64,000 nucleotides of DNA, from the NCBI RefSeq assembly GCF_002095465.1, contig NZ_MLFP01000002.1, forward strand, positions 372,001 through 436,000, read 5' to 3'. This document shows positions 58,672 to 64,000 of this stretch, piece after piece; the stretch's first letter is position 1, and each line of letters opens with the position of its first letter. The stretch is from Pantoea rodasii (GTDB lineage: Bacteria; Pseudomonadota; Gammaproteobacteria; Enterobacterales; Enterobacteriaceae). The translations under genes and the position numbers were made by a program. The notes beneath the pieces were generated by a model. It searched no databases. It saw nothing but the letters and a program-made list of their open reading frames with translations, and was not told the origin of the DNA.

Positions 58672-60016
58672 TCAACTGGCGACATTTATCGCTGATACCC
58701 GTTTTGAACAACTGCCAGACGTGCTGGTCGAACAGGCCAAACGCCATCTGCTGGATACGCTTGGAGCTTCACTGGCGGGCAGCGACAGCCCAATCTGGCG
58801 CGACTGTCTGGCATTGGCGCTCGCAGAAGGCGGGCATCAGCAGGCACAGGTTTGGGGAAGTGCACGGCAGGTGAATCCGCGCCAGGCGGCATGGCTGAAT
58901 GGCGTTGCCGCACATATGTATGAGCTGGATGATACCGGCGGCTGCGATCACTCGGGCGCGGTGGTCATTCCCGCCATTCTGGCGGCATTGCCGCTGGTGA
59001 CGCAGCCGGTTGAAGGCCAGGCGCTGCTGGTGGCGATGGTGATCGGTTATGACGTCGGACGTCGAGTGCTGGAGGCCTGCGGTGGCTACTCTGCGCACAA
59101 TGGCGCAGGCTGGCACTCCACCGCCAGCTGCGGCGTGTTGGGTGCCGCAGCCGCGGTGTGTTCACTGCTGCAACTGGATCGCGCTCAGTGCGCGTCAGCC
59201 TTAGGCATTGCCGCCAGTTTCAGCGGCGGGCTGTGGGGCTTTATTCATGATGGTTCGCACACCAAAAAGCTGCATGCTGCACGCGCGGCAGAAGGTGGCG
59301 TGCAGGCGGCCTTGTTGGCGCAGCGCGGTATCAATGGACCATCGGCGGTGTTTGAGGCGAAGTGGGGTGGATTCCTGCAAACCCTGGCGCCTGAAACGCA
59401 GCAACCTGCGGCGTTAACCGCCGATCTTGGCGTGGTGTGGAAGCTGGCGCGCTGTTCAATTAAGCCGTATGCATCCTGCCGCGGCACCCATGCGGCAGTC
59501 GATGCATTGAATTTGATGCTGGTGCAGCATCCAGTCAAACCTGAGCAGATTGAGCGCATCGTGGTGGGATTGAATCCGTTCCTGCTGGAGATGTGTGGCG
59601 GACGTGAGCTGCAGAGCCTGGCGAGTGCACAAATGAGCCTGCCGTATGCATTGGCGGCGCGTGCGCTGTATGGTTCCGCCGAGCTGGCCAGCTACGATGA
59701 TGCTAAGCGTCTGCATCCTCAGGTTGAAGCGTTTATGGCACAAATTGAGCTGGTGATTGATGAGCAGCAGGGCCGTGACGACGAGCCGTGGGTGCGGATT
59801 GAAACGCAACAGGGCGAGCAGTGGCAGCAGCATGTGTCGGTGCCATCGGGTGCGCCAGCCAATCCGATGAGCCTTGAGGCGCTGCTGGCTAAATACCGCA
59901 GTTTAGCGGGACGCGTGTTGCCGGTTGAGCAGGTTGAACAGCTGGAAGCGATTTGCATGGAGTTGGATGACGTCGCAGATGTGCAGGAAGTGGTGGCGCT
60001 GCTGGCTCGTGCATAG
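58655..60016 (+). CDS. MmgE/PrpD family protein
   Basis: A 453-residue member of the MmgE/PrpD family (2-methylcitrate dehydratase, cis-aconitate decarboxylase, iminodisuccinate epimerase). Family blocks are HLLDTLGASLAG near residue 31, MYELDDTGG near 88, NGAGWHSTASCGVLGAAAA near 150 and KLARCSIKPYASCRGTHAAVDA near 268 with its conserved Lys, His and Cys. No prp genes are near. Given the upstream C-N lyase, an epimerase acting on an N-substituted aspartate is a reasonable hypothesis, but dehydratase or decarboxylase activity is equally possible. The ATG has GGAGGT upstream and overlaps the previous gene. Confidence 0.82.
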   Translation: MASTLDQLATFIADTRFEQLPDVLVEQAKRHLLDTLGASLAGSDSPIWRDCLALALAEGGHQQAQVWGSARQVNPRQAAWLNGVAAHMYELDDTGGCDHSGAVVIPAILAALPLVTQPVEGQALLVAMVIGYDVGRRVLEACGGYSAHNGAGWHSTASCGVLGAAAAVCSLLQLDRAQCASALGIAASFSGGLWGFIHDGSHTKKLHAARAAEGGVQAALLAQRGINGPSAVFEAKWGGFLQTLAPETQQPAALTADLGVVWKLARCSIKPYASCRGTHAAVDALNLMLVQHPVKPEQIERIVVGLNPFLLEMCGGRELQSLASAQMSLPYALAARALYGSAELASYDDAKRLHPQVEAFMAQIELVIDEQQGRDDEPWVRIETQQGEQWQQHVSVPSGAPANPMSLEALLAKYRSLAGRVLPVEQVEQLEAICMELDDVADVQEVVALLARA

Positions 60017-60440
60017 GGAGTGGGTGCTGAATTTTGCACCTAAACCTGTAGCAACTAGTGAGGTCGTCAGATGCATTTGCATGCTCGCAGATTAATTCAC
60101 AGGTGATGTTGTTGTTCACAGGTGATAACGCAGGCTGGGGGCGCTTTGGCGCTGGCGTCCTCGCGCCGCTGACGCGGTGCCCTCGCCTCGTTCATCTGCC
60201 TGACGGAACGGCGGGATGGCACATCCATGTGCCGCCCCGCCTTTCGCCCGCATCCCCGCGGGCTATCCTGGCAGACTCACTCTGCTCGGCGCTGCGAATT
60301 GCCTGCGCCAAATCGCCCCAGCCTGCTCATTAACCATTGTGCTTGCTGTTAAAGGCAGCCTGCTGACTAATGCCGGTCAGTTAAGCGTTTTTCGGCCGCA
60401 ATAAATGGTGGCCCTACGATGTAAGTACATGTTTTAACTA

Positions 60441-60601
60441 GGGTGCGCATTTAGGTACAAACCGGGCACACAGGTAACACTTTAGACCGGGTACATGGGT
60501 AACAGTTATAACTGGCATAGCAGACGAGACTCACTATGCCCTGGAATGAGACTGTTTTGGATGATAGCGCCAGAGGTGATCCAGATATCCCAGCCAGCTG
60601 A
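60441..60601 (+). mobile_element. Remnant resembling an IS481-type left end
   Basis: Two direct copies of CCGGGYACAYRGGTAACA (60462-60479 and 60487-60504, period 25) precede a small open frame at 60536-60601 that begins MPWNETVLDD and stops after 21 codons. IS481-family transposases commonly begin MPW.E...D, with short repeated motifs ahead of them. I read this as a broken left end, with the rest of the element lost. Family assignment is tentative. Confidence 0.45.
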
Positions 60602-60866
60602 TTAGCTAAAGTGCCTACTGCTGAAAAGGGCACATTGCGTAAGGCCGTAGCACCTCTGATGCTGCAAGGGCTATCCGCAGTGCTGAGGTTTGTATGTTGT
60701 GCCGGGAGATCCACACAGGGATGATCCAATTCTCCCAGTCTGCAGATGAGCTGAAGTGAATGCTGTTGAAAGTGGGCACAAAATTTGAGGCCGTAGCACC
60801 TCTGATGCTGCAAGGGCTATTCGCAGCGCTGAGGCTTTACGTTGTGCCAGGAGATCCACGCAAGGA
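60575..60866 (+). repeat. Two tandem copies of a diverged 146-base unit
   Basis: Copy 1 is about 60575-60720 and copy 2 about 60721-60866. The best-matched part is GGCCGTAGCACCTCTGATGC and the following 55 bases, at 60643 and 60789. Similarity extends upstream through TGATCCA..T..CCCAG, GCTRAAGTG and GAAA.GGGCAC. Within each unit AGCAC and G(T/C)GCT can pair to make a hairpin, so each may be a structured RNA or protein-binding unit. No coding potential is apparent. Confidence 0.7.
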
Positions 60867-61106
60867 TGCGTGGATCAGTTCGGGGCCGACCAGGGATGGT
60901 CGATCCCCGAACGATCCGTAGGCACGACGTGGAAGCCGAGGGCACCGCGTTAGCGGCGCGAGGGCTGCCCGGCAGCAGCAGAGGTGCTACGGCCCGCACC
61001 CAGCACAGGACTCAGCCCTCAGCCCCCCAAACTGAACACCCCTGCACTTTTAATTCTCACTCCGCAGAAGTACTCGCCACATCCTGCACAAGCACTCCCC
61101 CCAGGT

Positions 61107-62192
61107 TTAAACCCGCGCAGCCAACCCTTCTATCCGCTGCATTGCCGCCAGCAGACGGTCTTCGGTCACCGCTACCGCCATATTCTCCATATCCGGCGCA
61201 TGCACGGATTCACGCACAATCAGCGCCAGATCGGCATCATCCAATTCGGCAATCTCACGCAGCGTCAATGGCACGCCGCAGTCGCGTGCCAGACGCATCT
61301 CATCCAGCACCTCTTCATCGCTGCGATCTTCCAACGCCAGCAAGCAAAGATTACCGAAGCCAACCAACAAGCCATGGCCAAACTCTCGCGTCTTATCGCA
61401 GAAGGTAAAGCCTTCATAAATCGCATGTGAAGCGGCTGCGTGGGCACCGTTGCTCATCAGCGAGGTCAATCCAGCCCAGGTAAAGATCGCATCCAGCACC
61501 TGATCCAGAGAGGCGCTGCTCTCGCCGCGCAGCACTGCTGCATAAGCCGACGGGCCATGTTCCGCGATCACGTCATAGCAAATCTGGCTGTGAGCCAGCG
61601 ATGAGAGTGCATTGCCTTCGCGTGCAGGATGGCGGACGCTCACTGCGCGGAACTCATACCATTTAGCCAGGGTATCGCCCAGTCCGGCAGCCAGCCAGCG
61701 AGCAGGGGCTTTAGCCAGCAACTCACTGTCGATAATCACCGCCGCCGGTGCCTGTGGCAGCGGGAAAATATCAAAGAAATTGCCGTTATCGTCGTAGCGA
61801 ATGGTCAATGGCGTCACTGCCGAACAGGTGGCGGCGATGGTCGGAACCGTGATAAACGGTAAGCCCAGCTGCGCGCCCACCGCTTTAACGGTATCCAGCG
61901 ATTTACCGCCGCCGACGCCGATAATCACGTCAGCTTGCAGCTCGGTGGCGATGGCGGCCAAACGATTGATCTGGTTAATCGAAGTTTCACCACCAAACCA
62001 CTCCTGCGCCAGCAGCGTCACGTTGGCCGCCAGCAGTTGGGCGCGCACTTGCGCTTCCACCGATTGCAGTGCCTGATGACCGCCGATCAGCAGGGCGCGT
62101 TTGCCCAACCCGGCGCATATTTCGCCCAGCTGATTGATCACGCCTGCACCGCGCAATACGCGCGCCGGAAACACCAAATTCTGTTGTGTCAT
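61107..62192 (-). CDS. Iron-containing alcohol dehydrogenase, HcxA/GldA-like
   Basis: A 361-residue iron-type alcohol/glycerol dehydrogenase closest by eye to E. coli HcxA (YbdH), which reduces 2-oxo acids such as 2-oxobutyrate and 2-oxoglutarate. Key segments are VIIGVGGGKSLDTVKA near residue 90 (NAD binding), VPTIAATCSAVTPL near 118, AGLGDTLAKWYE (metal Asp) near 170 and the metal histidines in GFTFCDKTREFGHGLLVGFG. The ATG overlaps the ureohydrolase stop as TGATG, so it is translated from the same message. Confidence 0.87.
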   Translation of the reverse strand: MTQQNLVFPARVLRGAGVINQLGEICAGLGKRALLIGGHQALQSVEAQVRAQLLAANVTLLAQEWFGGETSINQINRLAAIATELQADVIIGVGGGKSLDTVKAVGAQLGLPFITVPTIAATCSAVTPLTIRYDDNGNFFDIFPLPQAPAAVIIDSELLAKAPARWLAAGLGDTLAKWYEFRAVSVRHPAREGNALSSLAHSQICYDVIAEHGPSAYAAVLRGESSASLDQVLDAIFTWAGLTSLMSNGAHAAASHAIYEGFTFCDKTREFGHGLLVGFGNLCLLALEDRSDEEVLDEMRLARDCGVPLTLREIAELDDADLALIVRESVHAPDMENMAVAVTEDRLLAAMQRIEGLAARV

Positions 62193-63147
62193 CACTTATT
62201 CTCTGTGTATCGGACGCCGGGCAACACGCACAGCATCTCATAAAGGATATTGGCCGCCAGCTGTGAGGTCATGCCACTGATATCGTACGGCGGTGACACC
62301 TCGACCAGATCGCCACCGACCAGATTGAGTCCGCGACAGCCGCGCACAATCTCCAGTCCCTGCATTGAGGTCAAGCCGCCCACTTCTGGCGTACCGGTGC
62401 CGGGCGCCACGCGGGATCGAAACTGTCGATGTCATAGCTGAGATACACCGGACCCTCACCGATGCGCGCACGCACCTCAGCCATCAATGGGGCCATGGAT
62501 CGATACCAACACTGTTCAGCAGGCACCAGATGGAAGCCTTGATCGACGCCCCACTGGAAATCATCGGCGGCGTAGCCTTGAGCGCGCTGGCCAATCTGCA
62601 CCACGCGCTGACAATCAAGCAGACCTTCTTCCACCGCGCGGCGGAATGTGGTGCCGTGGGCAATCTTCTCGCCAAACATCTCATCGTTGGTATCGGTGTG
62701 TGCATCAATGTGGATCAGGCCCATCGGCCCGTGCTTCTTCGCCAGCGCACGCAGAATCGGCAGCGTCAGCGTGTGATCGCCGCCCAGCGTTAACGGGATA
62801 ATCGGCCAATTATTTAGCTCGGTATAATAGTTTTCGATGATATCAACCGATTTCAGCAGGCTGTAAGTATTAATGGGCACATCGCCGAGGTCGCCGACAC
62901 GCAACGAATCAAAAGGAGCTGCGCCGGTCGCCATGTTATACGGGCGAATCATAACTGAATCGGCACGAATCGCGCGTGGCCCATAGCGCGTGCCGCTGCG
63001 CTGCGACGTGCCGATATCCAGTGGAATGCCAACAAACGCGACATCAAGATCAGCAGGCGATTCAACGGCCGGCAAACGCATCATGGTGCCACGGCCAGCA
63101 AAACGGGGCATCTCATTGCCGCCCTGCGGCTGAGGAAAATCGGTCAT
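62192..63147 (-). pseudogene. Agmatinase/guanidino-acid ureohydrolase, one-base frameshift
   Basis: An arginase-superfamily ureohydrolase (SpeB, GbuA or GpuA type) that would release urea from agmatine or a guanidino acid. Metal motifs GGDHTLTLP near residue 123, DAHTDTN near 148 and SYDIDSFDPAW near 230 are present. The frame breaks near 62409: one G missing in TGGGCGCC. The remaining residues APGTGTPEVGGLT to the end read in the next frame. Corrected length is 318 residues, typical of the family. The start at 63147 has AAGGAG seven bases upstream. Substrate is not certain; the alcohol dehydrogenase next door and the absence of speA argue against a purely polyamine role. Confidence 0.87.
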
Positions 63148-63224
63148 CACGAACTCCTTCGGCTAAGTGAATCTCATCATGGCCTGAGGCGCGTGCGGGA
63201 AAAATCCTTGACAGCAGATAATCA

Positions 63225-63263
63225 CTTCAGAGATTACTTAACTTTAATCGGCAATCTCTGAAG
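63225..63263. promoter_or_regulatory. Perfect inverted repeat between ureohydrolase and LysR genes
   Basis: CTTCAGAGATT (63225-63235) and AATCTCTGAAG (63253-63263) are exactly complementary and 17 bases apart, next to the LysR start. This is the layout of a LysR-type operator, so the adjacent LysR protein probably binds here and controls the divergent ureohydrolase-dehydrogenase operon and itself. A TTGACA at 63208-63213 lies to the left, on the plus strand. Confidence 0.6.
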
Positions 63264-63271
63264 GAAATACG

Positions 63272-64000
63272 GTGCAAACGCTTCCTAACCTCAAACTGCT
63301 CCAGGTGTTCGCCAGCGTGGTGGAGAATCAGGGCTATTCACGTGCTCAGCAGGCGCTTAATATGACTACGCCCGCCATTAGCGCCTATATGAGCGAGCTG
63401 GAAACGCAGCTGGGTTTTATTCTGTGCCAGCGCGGACGTGGCGGCTTTACGCTTACTACCAAAGGTGAGCAGTTTCATCGTTACAGCCAGGAAATGCTGG
63501 CCACGCTGGCGGGTTGGCAGGCGCAAGTCGAAACGCTGAAAAGCGCACAGGGTGGCACGTTTTCGCTGGGCGTGGTGGATGCCACCGTCACCGACAGCAC
63601 GCTGGATCTGCCAGCGGCAATTGCGCGCTTTAATCAGCGTTTTCCGGCGGTGTTTTTCAATCTCAGCGTGCGCGATCCCAATGAGTTGCAGCAGCAGTTG
63701 CTGGAAGATCGTCTCGACCTCGCCATTGGTCATTTCCCGCTGCGTGCCAGCAACCTGGTGACCATCCCGTTGTATGAGGAGCAGCATTGGCTGTATTGCA
63801 GCCCGCAGCATCCGCTGGCACAGGGCGATCCGGATGTGCGCACCGTGCAGCAAACCGGCATGGTGACACGGCGTTACTGGAATCAGCAGGAGCTAAACAA
63901 GCGCGGTTTCCGTCAAAGCAATGCTTCGGTGGAAAGCATCGAGGCGCAGTTGACGTTGATCCTCTCCGGACGATTTATCGGCTATTTACCAGAACACTAT
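63272..64000 (+). CDS. LysR family regulator, cut by window end
   Basis: The first 243 codons of a LysR-type regulator. The N-terminal HTH (KLLQVFASVVENQGYSRAQQ, then TTPAISAYMSELE) and part of the effector-binding domain (FSLGVVDATV onward) are visible. It starts at GTG 63272 with AAGGAA upstream, is divergent from the ureohydrolase operon, and is still open at base 64000. Its end FIGYLPEHY is shared with the LysR gene at 51870-52842, so the two regulators may be related. Confidence 0.88.
   Translation, partial: MQTLPNLKLLQVFASVVENQGYSRAQQALNMTTPAISAYMSELETQLGFILCQRGRGGFTLTTKGEQFHRYSQEMLATLAGWQAQVETLKSAQGGTFSLGVVDATVTDSTLDLPAAIARFNQRFPAVFFNLSVRDPNELQQQLLEDRLDLAIGHFPLRASNLVTIPLYEEQHWLYCSPQHPLAQGDPDVRTVQQTGMVTRRYWNQQELNKRGFRQSNASVESIEAQLTLILSGRFIGYLPEHY

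Larger units (their letters stand above)
60017..61106. other. Repeat-rich remnant region, no clear gene
   Basis: A 1.1 kb gap after the catabolic cluster. From 60130 to 60330 it is very GC-rich; an open frame at 60058-60333 (ending ADSLCSALRIACAKSPQPAH) recalls low-quality ORFs seen in accessory islands, and I do not call it a gene. At 60441-60601 there is an IS-like remnant. At about 60575-60866 a unit of about 146 bases is repeated in tandem. From 60850 to 61000 strong hairpins (GATCCACGC/GCGTGGATC and CGGGG..GACCA/TGGTC..CCCCG) occur, with an inverted copy of the repeat word GGCCGTAGCACCTCT near 60980-60996. It looks like accessory-element debris. Confidence 0.7.

Noticed and set aside
60643..60866. 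Repeats in the 60.6 kb region as a CRISPR array
   Set aside because: Only two long imperfect units of about 146 bases, no spacers of uniform length, and no cas genes.
60842..61408. A 188-codon frame across the repeat region and the end of the dehydrogenase gene
   Set aside because: It covers hairpins and antisense dehydrogenase sequence; composition is low-complexity and no homologue is evident.
1..64000. tRNA, rRNA or attachment sites
   Set aside because: I saw no clover-leaf segment, 16S/23S/5S sequence, or tRNA-end repeat by reading; a tRNAscan run would be decisive.

Overview
The window looks like chromosome from a plant- or environment-associated enterobacterium of the Erwiniaceae, most like Pantoea or Erwinia. 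This rests on protein similarity judged by eye and on gene order, not on a database search. Almost every core gene has a clear Escherichia coli counterpart. GC content is moderately high, and there is no rRNA, tRNA or complete insertion sequence.

Layout. 1-2658: end of bioB, then bioF-bioC-bioD. 2659-4588: a REP-like repeat region, a lone UrtE-like ABC ATPase with a degenerate signature motif, and a DnaA-box cluster sitting where E. coli has the DnaA-reactivating site DARS1. 4589-16125: uvrB (LexA box), yvcK/ybhK, a Moco-riboswitch-like leader with moaABCDE, a DUF1615 lipoprotein, ybhL, ybhP-clsB-ybhN and ybhQ. 16329-18705: rhlE-dusC. 18713-21595: a glycosyltransferase in an AT-rich stretch and a YhhS-like exporter. 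21592-25332: a ppk2-pit phosphate/polyphosphate pair and a ZntB-like transporter. 25487-38778: ldtB, a GH15 enzyme, yohF, yohD, yohC, pbpG, a large MscS channel, dld and bglX. 38899-45768: an MpaB-like oxygenase, a SUFU-domain protein, a chemoreceptor with a CRP site, idi and an MFS porter. 45988-51860: osmF-yehY-yehX-yehW, the tiny gene yohO, mlrA, and an XRE-cupin/GNAT pair. 51870-60016: a LysR-controlled accessory catabolic cluster. 60017-61106: a repeat-rich remnant region without convincing genes. 61107-64000: an operon of a ureohydrolase and an iron-type alcohol dehydrogenase, with a divergent LysR gene cut by the window end.

Relative to E. coli, the window joins two distant blocks: the bio-uvrB-moa-ybh-rhlE block (about 17-18 min) and the dusC/yoh/pbpG/dld/bglX/yeh/mlrA block (about 47-48 min). 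rhlE and dusC, one from each block, lie only 4 bases apart.

The most interesting accessory system is at 51870-60016. It holds an argininosuccinate-lyase-like C-N lyase, a polar amino acid ABC importer, two HpPgdA-type CE4 proteins (the second lacking two predicted metal ligands) and an MmgE/PrpD protein. A fumarase-superfamily C-N lyase beside an MmgE/PrpD protein recalls the lyases and epimerases that break down N-substituted aspartates such as iminodisuccinate and EDDS. I infer that the cluster takes up and dismantles a natural aminopolycarboxylate or N-acyl amino acid.

About ten single-base frameshifts interrupt otherwise well-conserved genes: moaA, ybhN (twice), pbpG, osmF, a LysR gene, the ABC permease, the ABC ATPase and the ureohydrolase. 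Most lie in short homopolymers and are repaired by one base, giving family-typical lengths, so sequencing or assembly error is the simplest explanation.
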